Shown: positions 22,789 to 32,421, numbered from the stretch's first letter. The stretch: 39,478 nucleotides of DNA from CAZMOK01 sp964567785 (GCA_964567785.1 CAZMOK010000024.1:1-39478), one strand, 5' to 3'. The notes: generated by a model from the sequence alone, not told the origin. A program made the numbers and translations.

Positions 22789-24033
22789 ATGGACTACGAA
22801 AAGATCAGGATCAAGCTGGAAGAAGACCTCGGAAATGAACTAAACCGGACAATGCATGGTGATATTGTTTCCAACTTGCTCAAGGAGGCAAAAATTGAAA
22901 AGATCGAGAATGAATGGAAATTCATGCTCGAAGGGCACAGTTTCAAAGTGAACAAAAGCCTTGCCCCCCGGCTGGCCTCCCTCTTTGAGGAGGTGCAAAA
23001 AACACTTGAATTTGAGGAACCTATCGATTTCTATGTTACCAATTCCTCCCAGGTGAATGCCTTCTCGATCTCACGGCTGGAAGATAACGATGTACATATC
23101 ATCAATTTCAATTCGGAGCTGGTGGAAAGGCTCGATGACGAGGAACTTCGTTTTGTAATAGGACATGAGATCGGCCACCTTATCAGCCGGAATGCCCACA
23201 TAACCAAGCTGATCCAGTTCATTTTCCCTGATCCCCAGCGTATGCCCCTGATCCTTACCCATAAGATCACATTGTGGAGAAAACTTTCGGAACTTACTGC
23301 CGACCGTTACGGGTTCATTGCGAGCCCGAGCCTTGAAAAATCAGCCTCTGGCTTTTTCAAACTCTCATCAGGCCTCGATTCAAAGAGGATCAATTTCGAC
23401 TTCAGGGCCTACCTGGAGGAGAACGACAAAATACTCGAATTCTTCAGAAAGGAAAGCAGTACCAACCTGCTTTCTCATCCCATCAACCCGATCAGGATAA
23501 AAGCGGTGCAGTTATTCAGCGATTCTGCGACGTATAGATCGGTCAGTGAATCCAGGCCCGTGGAAACAGATGAAAAGCTCGATAAGGAAGTGAACGACCT
23601 GATTGAGATCTTACTCACTCTGAGCAGTTCGGAGCTAGATCATTACCGTAAGCACTTCATTGCAGCAGCGGGCATTATTATGTCGAACCTCGATGAGAAA
23701 ATGACGCAGCCCGAGTATGAGAACATTATCATGACCCTCTCACAGTTTACCATTTTCCCAAAGCTCTTTCTCGAAGAGGTACATAAACAGGGCAAACCCG
23801 ACGAAGTGCTGGCAAATGCCGCACAGAACATCGTGAAGCTCAACCCGGGTGAACGGTATACACTGTTTGAATTTATGGTGGGAATGGCGCTTACTGACAG
23901 GCAGTTGTTCAAGCAGGAGATATCATTCCTGTACAATGTAGGGGAGAATTTTTTCGGTTTTCCGAGGAAGGAAATTGCCCAGATCATCTCAAACATGATC
24001 AACCAGACCTTTATGCCGAATATTTATTCTTAG
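22789..24033 (+). CDS. M48-like zinc metallopeptidase
   Basis: This 414-residue protein has no signal peptide or membrane span. The zinc-protease motif HEIGH has ligands H126 and H130 and catalytic E127. The third ligand is E168 in SELTADRYG, the Ex3D motif of family M48. Most M48 proteases are membrane-bound (HtpX) or periplasmic (BepA/Oma1-like). This one appears cytosolic and carries a long alpha-helical C-terminal region (about 250-414) that I do not recognise. Substrates are unknown; a quality-control role is the family default. Its stop codon overlaps that of the convergent radical SAM gene by 4 bp. The ATG follows an A-rich AACCAATC leader. Confidence 0.82.
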   Translation: MDYEKIRIKLEEDLGNELNRTMHGDIVSNLLKEAKIEKIENEWKFMLEGHSFKVNKSLAPRLASLFEEVQKTLEFEEPIDFYVTNSSQVNAFSISRLEDNDVHIINFNSELVERLDDEELRFVIGHEIGHLISRNAHITKLIQFIFPDPQRMPLILTHKITLWRKLSELTADRYGFIASPSLEKSASGFFKLSSGLDSKRINFDFRAYLEENDKILEFFRKESSTNLLSHPINPIRIKAVQLFSDSATYRSVSESRPVETDEKLDKEVNDLIEILLTLSSSELDHYRKHFIAAAGIIMSNLDEKMTQPEYENIIMTLSQFTIFPKLFLEEVHKQGKPDEVLANAAQNIVKLNPGERYTLFEFMVGMALTDRQLFKQEISFLYNVGENFFGFPRKEIAQIISNMINQTFMPNIYS

Positions 24034-25583
24034 CAGTACCGGCGGATTTCTTCAGTATCGTATTCCCTGACCGGTTCCTCAAGCCCCTGTTCGATCATCC
24101 ATTGTGGCAGGTCGGGTTTGCGTGTCAGGCCTGTTTTCCTGAATGGGCTCCAGAGCAGTTTGAAGATGTCGGCAGAGGTCATGTACCGGCCGAATCTCCG
24201 GAGTAGCCTGTAAGTGGCAAGGGGCCTACGTGTGACAAGATAGCCGAACAATTTCATGTACCCTTTTTTCCTTGCCTGGTGAACAACCTGGCTGGGCAGT
24301 ATGGTGGGGTCAATGTCGGAGCATTTGAACCATTTGTTCCAGTCGGCGTCGTCATCAATAATGCCTCGTTCTACATATTCATTCCAGAGTGGGGTGCCCC
24401 GGTAGGCGCAAAGGCGGTTGAACCCGAAAGTGTCGAGCTTGAGCCTTCCCGCGAAGCGGAAACTTTCCTGGATATCCTCAAAAGTTTCATCAGGTGAACC
24501 GATGAGGAAGAATCCGTGTGCAGTTTCGATCCCGTCCATTTTTGCCTGGCTTATGGCCTTTTCAACCTGTTCCAGCGTCTGGTTCTTATTCAGCCGCTCG
24601 AGCACTTTTTGGGTACCCGCTTCAACCCCGAAGGCAAGGAAATTACAGTTTGCCTCCACCATAAGAGGGAATTTCTCTACGGCTGTGGAATCCACCCTTC
24701 CTTCACAGCCCCAGTGGAACTCCAGTCCTCTTTCAATGATGCCGTTACAGATGGCTTCTATCCTTTTTCTTTTCATCAGGAAATGGTCGTCGGTAAGGTA
24801 AATGGATCGGTAGCCCTGGTCGTTCAGTTGCTGCATTTCCCCCAGCACGTGTTCGGGGGAGCGTTGCCTCCACTTGCCGCCGCAGAGCGCCGGGATATCG
24901 CAATAAATACAGTTGAAGGGGCATCCCCGGGTGGTCTGCATGGTGCAGAACCTGTCGAGCGACAAAACTGCCGGCACATCCAGCGGCATCGATTCAATGT
25001 ACTCTACCGGAAGGCTTTGCCTGTCGGGGTATGGGTATTTATCGAGATCCTGCAATAATGGTCTGTCAGGATTTTCAATTACCTTCCCATTCGAGCGCCA
25101 GGTCAGTCCGGCTACTTTTTCAGGTGTGTCGAGGTTATCGAGGTAATCAGGGATCAGTTCCTCTCCTTCGCCCCTTCCAACGCAATCGATGTAAGGTGTG
25201 TCATCAAGTATTTTTGATGCATTGCCTGTCGCAAAGGGCCCTCCAATGACCAAAGGGGTGTCCGGTGCCACTCTCTTCAGCTTTTCCGCCATGCTTTTCA
25301 TGGGCGGGTAAGAGGTTGTGGAAAGAAAAGAAAGAGCTATCACATCCGGCTTTTCTTCCTTTACCGCCTCTGCTATGTGGTGTTCCTTCATCTCAGGATG
25401 GCAGGTGTCGAACATCCTTACATCATGTCCGTGTTCACGGATCACCGGAGCCAGGGTCTGGATTCCCAGGGGCGGAAAGGCCATGACTTCTACCCGGCCG
25501 TTATTGTCATTTTTCCTCAGCTTCTCGGGGAGTATGTTGTAGTAGTCTTCGTCGCGGACGTATATCAGGAATATCTTCATCAT
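24030..25583 (-). CDS. B12-binding domain radical SAM protein
   Basis: The start is the ATG at 25583 (517 residues); ATG 25580 is equivalent, and a TTG at 25586 is less likely. The N-terminal cobalamin-binding Rossmann domain covers about 1-140 (FPPLGIQTLAPVIREHGHDV, DVIALSFLSTTSYPPM, PLVIGGPFAT, CVGRGEGEELI). The radical SAM core has the cluster motif C-x3-C-x2-C (TTRGCPFNCIYCD, C221/C225/C228). A ligand loop GVEAGTQKVLERLNK is near 320. The C-terminal helical part is typical of this B12-radical SAM group, whose members methylate or rearrange lipids, antibiotics or pigments. No biosynthetic partner genes surround it, so the substrate cannot be predicted. It is cytoplasmic and needs anaerobic conditions. 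Confidence 0.85.
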   Translation of the reverse strand: MMKIFLIYVRDEDYYNILPEKLRKNDNNGRVEVMAFPPLGIQTLAPVIREHGHDVRMFDTCHPEMKEHHIAEAVKEEKPDVIALSFLSTTSYPPMKSMAEKLKRVAPDTPLVIGGPFATGNASKILDDTPYIDCVGRGEGEELIPDYLDNLDTPEKVAGLTWRSNGKVIENPDRPLLQDLDKYPYPDRQSLPVEYIESMPLDVPAVLSLDRFCTMQTTRGCPFNCIYCDIPALCGGKWRQRSPEHVLGEMQQLNDQGYRSIYLTDDHFLMKRKRIEAICNGIIERGLEFHWGCEGRVDSTAVEKFPLMVEANCNFLAFGVEAGTQKVLERLNKNQTLEQVEKAISQAKMDGIETAHGFFLIGSPDETFEDIQESFRFAGRLKLDTFGFNRLCAYRGTPLWNEYVERGIIDDDADWNKWFKCSDIDPTILPSQVVHQARKKGYMKLFGYLVTRRPLATYRLLRRFGRYMTSADIFKLLWSPFRKTGLTRKPDLPQWMIEQGLEEPVREYDTEEIRRYC

Positions 25584-25658
25584 CAATTCAGTTCGTAAAA
25601 ACTCTAAAGGTAAATAATAACTGCCAGTTCAGCAGATCAGGAAAATTCCGCAAGATCT

Positions 25659-27113
25659 TCAGGCTTCAATGAACCTTTTGTAGTGCTCAAACCGTTCAAA
25701 GATCTCCCTGACGTATTGATAGGGCTCAATGCCTCTCACATACCCGTACTTTACAACCTTGTCGTTGTAAAAACGGGGATAGGTCAGCTTTAACAGGTAT
25801 TCTTCCACTTCCCCGTCCCAGGTAAGCGGATCAGCGCCTTTTTTTTCTGCAAGACGCTGAGCATCCCTTACATGCTGGTAACCGCAGTTGTAAGAGGCAA
25901 GAGTGAATTTGACCCGCTGTATCGAATCAGGGATGTCATCCCATCTTCCCCAAATCTGTTCCAGGTATTTAACTCCCCCCTGCAGGTTCTCTTCGGGGTC
26001 GGTACGTTTTTTTACACCAAGCTCTTTCGCAGTAGCCGGCATTAGCTGCATCAGGCCTTTGCCGCCGGCCCAGGATTTTGCCCCGGGATCGAATTTCGAT
26101 TCCTGGTATATGAGGGAACTGAGGAACCGCCAGTCCCAGCCGATATTCCCGGCGTATTTTTTGACCAGGACGTCGTATTTACTGATCCTGTTCCCGGTTT
26201 CGCTGTGGAATTCGCTTCTGATCCTTTTTCTGTAGAGTTTTTTATTCTTGAAATACTTATTGTAGATCACATAATAATCGGTTTCCTTTTTCATCCCGTC
26301 TATCCATTTGTTCACAGCCCTTAGAAGTTTCGGCGAATTCTTCCTCACTGCCCAGGCTATCCGCTGGGGGAAGCTTACCCTGGTGTCAATATTGAGTATC
26401 GGGAAGTAGGTTTTATTGACAGCTGCAATATTGTTGTCGGCTACCGTGTAATCGATCTCCCCGTCGACCACCATTTTGATTATTTCATCAGTGGTGATGT
26501 CTCCGGAAATGGGCTCAATTATTATTTCACCCCCGATCTCCTGCTGTAGGTTAACCAACCGTTCATAATACGAAGAATTCTTTCTTACGTGTACTTTTTC
26601 ACCGATCAGGTCGAGGGGGTTGGTGATGAGTTCCCTGTCAATTTCGTGCAATTTCATTTTCCGCCATTTCCGGGGCTTCCGCTGGACCAGTACCTGCTGC
26701 GATTCGAAATGATGGTGCGTAAAATTCACGATTTCCTGCCTCGGTTCGGTAATGGTCATGCCATAGGCGATGATGTCCCCTTCGCCCCTGTTGAGCATGG
26801 CAAAAAGGCTGTCCATGTTCCCGGCCACTACTATTTCCAGTTTTAGTTCAAGGTGTGCCGCAAGCCGCCCGAGCAACTCGTATTCGAAGCCCAGCGGCCT
26901 GCCGCGGTAGAGAAAATAGCTTGTAGGACTGAAAATGGTTATGGCCCTCAGTGTTCCTTCTTCCTCTATTTCATTGAGGTCCCTTTCAACTTTTGGCTCA
27001 TCGGGGATTGCTTCATCAGTATTCTCAGGGGGTTTAGGATTATTGCATCCGGCAATTATTAAGAAGCAGAGAAGAGTTAAAAAAGTAAAAGTACTTTTGA
27101 ATATATAATGCAT
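25659..27113 (-). CDS. MltF-like lytic transglycosylase lipoprotein (SBP_bac_3 + SLT)
   Basis: I choose the ATG at 27113, which gives a clean lipoprotein signal (MHYIFKSTFTFLTLLCFLII then AGC, 484 residues). An ATG at 27200 would add 29 residues of no signal character. A family-3 solute-binding domain (about 35-275, LRAITIFSPTSYFLYRGRPL through GDIIAYGMTITEPRQEIVNF) is fused to an SLT goose-lysozyme-like domain (about 320-460). The catalytic glutamate is in SLIYQESKFDP, followed by GGKGLMQLMPATA. This is the MltF layout, in which the binding domain senses muropeptide ligands and controls peptidoglycan cleavage. It is probably attached to the outer membrane, facing the periplasm, for cell-wall turnover. 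Confidence 0.88.
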   Translation of the reverse strand: MHYIFKSTFTFLTLLCFLIIAGCNNPKPPENTDEAIPDEPKVERDLNEIEEEGTLRAITIFSPTSYFLYRGRPLGFEYELLGRLAAHLELKLEIVVAGNMDSLFAMLNRGEGDIIAYGMTITEPRQEIVNFTHHHFESQQVLVQRKPRKWRKMKLHEIDRELITNPLDLIGEKVHVRKNSSYYERLVNLQQEIGGEIIIEPISGDITTDEIIKMVVDGEIDYTVADNNIAAVNKTYFPILNIDTRVSFPQRIAWAVRKNSPKLLRAVNKWIDGMKKETDYYVIYNKYFKNKKLYRKRIRSEFHSETGNRISKYDVLVKKYAGNIGWDWRFLSSLIYQESKFDPGAKSWAGGKGLMQLMPATAKELGVKKRTDPEENLQGGVKYLEQIWGRWDDIPDSIQRVKFTLASYNCGYQHVRDAQRLAEKKGADPLTWDGEVEEYLLKLTYPRFYNDKVVKYGYVRGIEPYQYVREIFERFEHYKRFIEA

Positions 27114-27254
27114 AATTAGTATTTCAATAGTAAATTGAAGCTTAAATATATGAAATTTAAAGCAATAAGGTTTTTTTTGGTTATAATATCTGAGTAGCAC
27201 TTTCTTTAATTTAAAATAATTACTTTCGTATCTAACTAAATTCCATACTGATTG

Positions 27255-28706
27255 ATGAGGGCTTTCTTACTATCATTACTGCGGATATCTTTTCTTTTGA
27301 CCTTGCCTTTTCATTTCCCGCAAGCCCATTCGCAAACCCCTCCCGGCGATCATGAGCCCTGTACAACAAATGTTCCTGAAGCCATAGGGATGCTCAGCGA
27401 ATATGTATCCGTATCTTCCGAATCAGGCTCTGAAAAAGTGGCAGGCAAATACCTTTCGGACATTTGCCGGGAGAAAGGACTTTTTGTGCATAAGCTCGAC
27501 AGTGATGAAAACGGATGTAATTTCATAGCTTCCCTCTATCCTCTTGAAGAAAACAAGCCTAACATAATTTTTCTGAATCACATAGATGTGGTGCCTGCCG
27601 GAGATCCTGAAGAGTGGAAATATCCTCCTTATTCGGGGGCCATTGAAGAGAACAGGGTATGGGGAAGGGGATCCATCGACAATAAGGGCCTTGCCGTGAT
27701 CCAGCTAGTGGCTTTGTCAGCTTTCATTACTGAAGCCAGGGTTAGCGACCTGCCCTACAACGTAAGCATCCTGTCCGTTTCAGGGGAGGAAACAGGCGGT
27801 GAAAGGGGAAGCGGGATCGTTTCATCGTACCACATAGAAGAGATCAACCCTGCCGTTATTATAGGTGAGGGGAGCTGCGGGTTTGACAATATGGATTTCA
27901 TTGGCATCGACAGCCCCGTATTTGGAATTTCAATTGCCGATAAAAGCATGCTCTGGCTCGAGCTGCACGTTCATACAAAGGAGATGGGCCATGCTTCAGT
28001 CAACGGGGGAAAATACCCGAATAAAAGGCTTGTGAAAGGCCTTCACAGGATTCTTGAGAGGAAGCAGAAGATACGTTTCAATGATGCTTCACTCACCATG
28101 TTCAGGGAGCTGGGCAAGGTGAGGGGAGGGCTTAAAGGGTTTTCGATCAGGCATATACACTGGTTCCCTTTCAGGCCTGTACTGAAAAAATTTGTGAAGA
28201 AAGAACCGCGGCTGGCAGCACTGGCCTGCAACAATATCACACTCACCCATTTCAGCAATCCTGAAGGCAGTATCAACCAGCATTCGGGCGAAGCCCGGGC
28301 ATATCTCGACTGCCGCCTGCTTCCGGGGTCTACAACTGAAGAAATGGTGGAAGAGGTAAGAAAAGCGCTCAACGACACATCAATCCACATCGAGATCATC
28401 ACCCAGGGGCCTCCTGCTCTTATGACCGAGCCTGACCTCTATTTCGATGCCTTGTCGGAGTCGATAAAAACAGTTTTCACCGATTCCGAGGTCGTACCGG
28501 TCCTTTTCCCCGCTACAACCGACAACAATTATTTCAGGGAAAAGGGCTGTCCCGTTTACGGTCTGAACCCCTATTTCATGAGCCTTGACCAGATCAGCAC
28601 CATACACAGTGCCAACGAGTTTATGGATATCAGGGATGTGCACCAGGGAATTGAAGTATTCAAGGTTTTTATCGGCAAAATGCTGGGTGCTATCCCTTCT
28701 GATTGA
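27255..28706 (+). CDS. M20 family metallopeptidase, exported
   Basis: This 483-residue protein starts at the ATG at 27255; a TTG one codon earlier is unlikely. The signal peptide is MRAFLLSLLRISFLLTLPFH. Di-zinc ligands of the M20 family are visible: the H-x-D of LNHIDVVPAG, the aspartate of GRGSIDNKG, the glutamate pair of SGEETGGERG, and the terminal histidine in STIHSANEF. A lid/dimerisation domain (about 200-350) with HVHTKEMGHASVNG lies between. The family includes carboxypeptidases, aminoacylases and dipeptidases. The signal peptide suggests periplasmic peptide trimming. It ends 17 bp inside the convergent GH3-like gene. Confidence 0.85.
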   Translation: MRAFLLSLLRISFLLTLPFHFPQAHSQTPPGDHEPCTTNVPEAIGMLSEYVSVSSESGSEKVAGKYLSDICREKGLFVHKLDSDENGCNFIASLYPLEENKPNIIFLNHIDVVPAGDPEEWKYPPYSGAIEENRVWGRGSIDNKGLAVIQLVALSAFITEARVSDLPYNVSILSVSGEETGGERGSGIVSSYHIEEINPAVIIGEGSCGFDNMDFIGIDSPVFGISIADKSMLWLELHVHTKEMGHASVNGGKYPNKRLVKGLHRILERKQKIRFNDASLTMFRELGKVRGGLKGFSIRHIHWFPFRPVLKKFVKKEPRLAALACNNITLTHFSNPEGSINQHSGEARAYLDCRLLPGSTTEEMVEEVRKALNDTSIHIEIITQGPPALMTEPDLYFDALSESIKTVFTDSEVVPVLFPATTDNNYFREKGCPVYGLNPYFMSLDQISTIHSANEFMDIRDVHQGIEVFKVFIGKMLGAIPSD

Positions 28707-30192
28707 GCAAATACAGCAGCCCGTCGGCCCATTTACGGTTGTCGGCCACATGTACAACTTTGTTTTGCCCGCCAAGCCGTCCTTCGCTTTCCAGGTATTT
28801 CCTGAAATGGCCCTTTGGAAGAGGGGTTATGCGAAGTGTTTCCAGTACATTCCCCCTTATCAGGTCGTCATAATAAGGATTTCTCTTTCTGAGTGCCCTG
28901 TCGAGTTCCTCATTAAATAAACCTGCCGGCTCTGGCGGGGAATCAAATTCTATGAGCCATTCATGATGAGGCAACCCCCTGTCGGGATTGATCTGGGGGG
29001 CAACGGTGAATTCGTTCACGTTTATGCCGGTAGTCCGGCAGGTTTCTGAAAGGGCTTCCTCCACCTCCGATGCTATTACATGCTCACCGAATGCAGAGAT
29101 GAATTGCGATACCCTCCCGGTAACAACAACCCGGTACGGATCAAGGGAAACAAATTTCACGGTATCGCCAAGGCTGTATGCCCACAGCCCGGCATTGCTT
29201 GTCAGGATAACAGCATAATCAACTCCTTTTTCAACTTCTTCGAGCGGGATCCTGGGTGGCGGGCCTTCATGGAAACGGGAAGCTTCCACAAATTCAAAAA
29301 AGATCCCGCTGTTGACATTCAGCAGCAAGCCTTCTCCGGGGCCTTCGTCCTGGAAAGCGATAAAACCTTCGGAGGCCGGGTAGGTTTCAAGGGTGTCAAC
29401 ATCGCGCCCGATAAGGTTGCTTATGACATTGCGGTAAGGTTCATAATTAAGTCCGCCGTAAACAAGCAGGGAAAAATGCGGAAAGATCTCTCCTACAGGT
29501 TTGCCTGTCCTTTCTACAAGTTTTTCAAAATACATCCGCAGCCAGGAAGGGATGCCGCTGATCAGCGACATTTTCTTACTAAGGGTTTCCTCAACTATCT
29601 TGTCGACTTTCTTTTCCCAGTCGTCGATGCAGTTCGTTTCCCACGACGGCACCCGGTTTTTCTGCAGGTAAGACGGTACGTGGTGGGCTACAATGCCTGA
29701 CAGCCTTCCTGCCGGCACAATACCTTTTTTTTCCAGCACAGGGCTACCCTGCAGGAAGATCATGGAATGATCGGCAAAAGCATAGTTGCCTGAACGTTTC
29801 ATATAAACCAACAGCGCATTCCTGGCTGTATCAATATGATTACTGATGGAATCCGGGGTGATGGGAATGTATTTGCTGCCGGAGGTAGTGCCGCTTGTTT
29901 TGGCAAAATATTCCGGCAGGCCCGGCCACAGCATGTCTTTTTCACCTTTCGACCATCTCTCTATGTAGGGCTTAAGGTCTTCATAGCCGGTCACAGGCAC
30001 CCTTTCCCTGAAATCCCCATATCCCTTAATAACATCAATGTCCAGTTTTTTACCGTATAAAGTATGGCTTCCTTTTTTGATAAGGTTGCTGAAAATTTTA
30101 TGCTGGCAGGATATCCCTTTCCGGGCATCTTTGCGGATACGGGCCGAAACGAAGCTTGCCAGCGGCTTTGATAGTGTCGATCTTAACTTCAT
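28690..30192 (-). CDS. GH3 auxin-responsive-promoter-like acyl-adenylating enzyme
   Basis: This 500-residue protein of the GH3 family belongs to the ANL adenylate-forming superfamily. The nucleotide-binding motif is AKTSGTTSGSKYIPIT (about 93-108). VYGGLNYEPY and ETYPASEGFIAFQ (about 245-285) are family motifs, and YAVILTSNAGLWAYSLGDTV precedes the C-terminal cap domain (LEVEEALSE-like VIASEVEEALSETCRTTGIN). Plant GH3 enzymes conjugate amino acids to acyl acids. The role of the bacterial versions, common in Bacteroidota, is unknown. It overlaps the nuclease gene upstream by 4 bp (ATGA-type), so the two are translationally coupled. Confidence 0.87.
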   Translation of the reverse strand: MKLRSTLSKPLASFVSARIRKDARKGISCQHKIFSNLIKKGSHTLYGKKLDIDVIKGYGDFRERVPVTGYEDLKPYIERWSKGEKDMLWPGLPEYFAKTSGTTSGSKYIPITPDSISNHIDTARNALLVYMKRSGNYAFADHSMIFLQGSPVLEKKGIVPAGRLSGIVAHHVPSYLQKNRVPSWETNCIDDWEKKVDKIVEETLSKKMSLISGIPSWLRMYFEKLVERTGKPVGEIFPHFSLLVYGGLNYEPYRNVISNLIGRDVDTLETYPASEGFIAFQDEGPGEGLLLNVNSGIFFEFVEASRFHEGPPPRIPLEEVEKGVDYAVILTSNAGLWAYSLGDTVKFVSLDPYRVVVTGRVSQFISAFGEHVIASEVEEALSETCRTTGINVNEFTVAPQINPDRGLPHHEWLIEFDSPPEPAGLFNEELDRALRKRNPYYDDLIRGNVLETLRITPLPKGHFRKYLESEGRLGGQNKVVHVADNRKWADGLLYLLNQKG

Positions 30193-31034
30193 TCGACCAG
30201 GGCTTTTGCTTCTTTCATAATATTCCGGGCACGTCTTTGAGTAATGGGAAGGGCATCAAGAAGCCCGGGCTTTTCAACAATTTCTCTGCAAAGGACGGTA
30301 CCTTTATCCAGCAGTCCCTGCTTTTCTTTTTTGGTAAGCGATTTAAGGCTGGTTATAGGGTGGAATCCCGAACGGTCGATCCAGTCTTTCAGGCTGTCGT
30401 TCTCAGGGTAATCCCATGAGATGAGCCTCATTCCCGAGCACTTGCCAAACTGCATGGCATCTTCTGTAAAGCGGGTGTTGGTGATCAGTAGCGGCTCGAA
30501 ATCAGATCCCTTGTTCTCACCGCTTGCCATCCATTTCTCTTTTATGTCGTTGAACCGGGAATGGACATACAGGGGGATCTTTACATCACTCTTTACGCTG
30601 TCGGTCTGATGGAACTTACACTCGCACATCAGCAATTTGCTGTTTTTGCTTGCCACCACATCCACTTCGTGCTGAACACACCTGCCCTGCACAATCTGGC
30701 CTGTCTCTGTTTTGTATCCCTCGAACTCAAGCAGTTTTGCTACGAAATACTCAAAAGGATAGCCTGTAGGGCCGAACTGGAATATGGCTTTTTTCAGCCG
30801 GTACCGGCCGGCAGTCCGTTTGGAGATTTTCCTAAGGGTGCGGTAGGCAATCTGGTAGATCTTTTTGGTTGTAATCCCTTCAACAAGTGAAGACTTAACT
30901 TTCTCCACCACACTGTTGATCTCTTTTTCACCTGCCCCTGAGCGCCTGAGCGCAGTCTTCAATTTTTCAACATCAAAGGGAACAAGCTCTCCTGTATTTT
31001 TCCTGACCCGGATAGTATCGTCCTGGTTTACCAT
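30189..31034 (-). CDS. ATP-cone domain fused to an Mrr-type PD-(D/E)XK nuclease
   Basis: The start is the ATG at 31034 (281 residues); a TTG three codons upstream is possible. An N-terminal ATP-cone (about 6-85: IRVRKNTGELVPFDVEKLKT, then RTLRKISK) is the nucleotide-sensing module of ribonucleotide reductases and NrdR. It is followed by a restriction-endonuclease-like core (about 90-200). The core has E95, D125 (QHEVDVV) and E138-x-K140 (CECKFHQ), i.e. an intact Mrr-type active site. A helical C-terminal tail contains LPITQRRARNIMKEAK. The fusion suggests DNA or nucleic-acid cleavage controlled by (d)ATP level, in repair, phage defence or replication stress; that is inference. It is coupled to the GH3-like gene downstream. 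Confidence 0.8.
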   Translation of the reverse strand: MVNQDDTIRVRKNTGELVPFDVEKLKTALRRSGAGEKEINSVVEKVKSSLVEGITTKKIYQIAYRTLRKISKRTAGRYRLKKAIFQFGPTGYPFEYFVAKLLEFEGYKTETGQIVQGRCVQHEVDVVASKNSKLLMCECKFHQTDSVKSDVKIPLYVHSRFNDIKEKWMASGENKGSDFEPLLITNTRFTEDAMQFGKCSGMRLISWDYPENDSLKDWIDRSGFHPITSLKSLTKKEKQGLLDKGTVLCREIVEKPGLLDALPITQRRARNIMKEAKALVE

Positions 31035-31098
31035 TTGTGTCAATTGAACTGGTAAAGCTAAGAATAAATGAAGGATGCTGATAAAGTGCCGGTCTTCC

Positions 31099-32130
31099 TT
31101 ATTTTACTACAAGCACTTTTTTGACAAGGGTCGATCTGGGGGTTACTGCCCTAAGAAAATATAAGCCGGGCGCAAGGTCATCTGTCCTTATGTCCATTTT
31201 TTGGGTTTCCCGCATCAATATATTATGGAAGGACTTTACAATACTCCCTTCCGAATCAGTCAGGTATACAGTCCTGACCGTGCTGTTGCTTCCTGATACA
31301 AGAGTGAAGACATCACTTGCCGGATTCGGGTATAGGGTTATGTCACTTTGCAAGGTTTCTTCTTCCATTCCTACATTGAAAGGTTCAAAATTGATGATGA
31401 TCCTGTGGTAAGCTGAGAAATCTCCCATGTTGTCAATATCGTAATAACCACTGATGCCACCAAACATATAGTTCATATGGAATTCATCATTTTCATTATA
31501 GCCGTCGCAAACGAAAAAATGGCCTTGCCATGATCCGGGTTCCCAGGGTGCCGGACTGTCGGGTGTGCGCCCGTCGATGATAATGGGCCTGCCGTTATTG
31601 AGCTCATTTTTAAAGATGTTGATCCATTCTTCCCTTGTGTAGTCCCAGCGCTGGAGCACTTCCATTTCCCCACTGTAATTCATGTAATCCTGCATGGCTT
31701 CCGGTATACGGAAAATACCATCGGTGAAGCCTATCTGGATGTCCTCTCCGATAGCTCCGCACGCCAGCATTAATGTGGCGGTTTCGTGGTAGACCGGTTC
31801 GGGGTCCTCCCACTGCAGTTCATAAGGCATATCGCCATAATTGAGGTTCATGTTCTCAAGGTCGATGTACCAGTGGTTCCCAAAATAATCATCAAAGTCG
31901 AGTACACCGTTTCCGTTGACAGGGTATTCCCAGTAATGGCAGATCCTGGCCAGACTGGTATATCCGCATGCATTCCCCAGGTGGCCGTTCGGACCGTTCT
32001 GGGATTCCGGGTAGTATGCGTTGTAAGGCCACATGAAAGTTTGCCAGTTGTTGTTGATCAGGGGTTCAACCTGGGCGTTAATGAATGATCCGGTTAACAG
32101 CAAGGCGGTCAGGGTAAGGAGTTTTTTCAT
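31099..32130 (-). CDS. C10 family (streptopain-like) cysteine protease with T9SS tail
   Basis: The start is the ATG at 32130 (343 residues), giving the signal peptide MKKLLTLTALLLTGSFINAQ; an upstream in-frame start would add 11 residues. The catalytic cysteine is C55 in GNACGYTSLARICHYW and the histidine is H204 in QGHFFVCDGYNENDEFHMNY. The IIIDG strand and the MFGGISGYYDI region match C10 peptidases (streptopain, interpain, PrpI). The usual inhibitory propeptide is nearly absent: the mature domain starts about 25 residues after the signal. A T9SS type A domain (TLYPNPASDVFTLVSG...GLYFLRAVTPRS) closes the protein. It is an extracellular protease, probably nutritional in a free-living cell. 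Confidence 0.85.
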   Translation of the reverse strand: MKKLLTLTALLLTGSFINAQVEPLINNNWQTFMWPYNAYYPESQNGPNGHLGNACGYTSLARICHYWEYPVNGNGVLDFDDYFGNHWYIDLENMNLNYGDMPYELQWEDPEPVYHETATLMLACGAIGEDIQIGFTDGIFRIPEAMQDYMNYSGEMEVLQRWDYTREEWINIFKNELNNGRPIIIDGRTPDSPAPWEPGSWQGHFFVCDGYNENDEFHMNYMFGGISGYYDIDNMGDFSAYHRIIINFEPFNVGMEEETLQSDITLYPNPASDVFTLVSGSNSTVRTVYLTDSEGSIVKSFHNILMRETQKMDIRTDDLAPGLYFLRAVTPRSTLVKKVLVVK

Positions 32131-32244
32131 AGGGTTGAATTGGATAATTGTTAATAATTTCACAAAGTAAAATAAAAATTGCGTTTTTTTGTAACAACTT
32201 CCTGATAAATCAGTAAAAAAACTTTACAAATTATCAGAAATTAC

Positions 32245-32252
32245 TATATTTG
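32245..32252 (+). promoter_or_regulatory. Candidate -7 box of the subtilisin gene
   Basis: TATATTTG fits TAnnTTTG. A TTTA lies 18 nt upstream in place of TTTG. The leader to the ATG at 32422 would be about 165 nt. Confidence 0.4.
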
Positions 32253-32421
32253 AGAACAGATTACGATTCAATTTTTTCTTTTTAAGCCCAAGTTTACTTC
32301 AACCGCTAAAGGTATCCTGTATTCTGATTTTTATTGATCGGTAATGTAGCCTTGCAATAAAACCGCCCTCCTCCAATTGCAAAGCGAAAGACTATATTGT
32401 CTGAAATAAAAAACCAAAAAA

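Noticed and set aside
27114..27200. Longer N-terminus of the MltF-like protein
   Set aside because: The extra 29 residues have no signal character, while the internal ATG gives a standard lipoprotein signal with lipobox.
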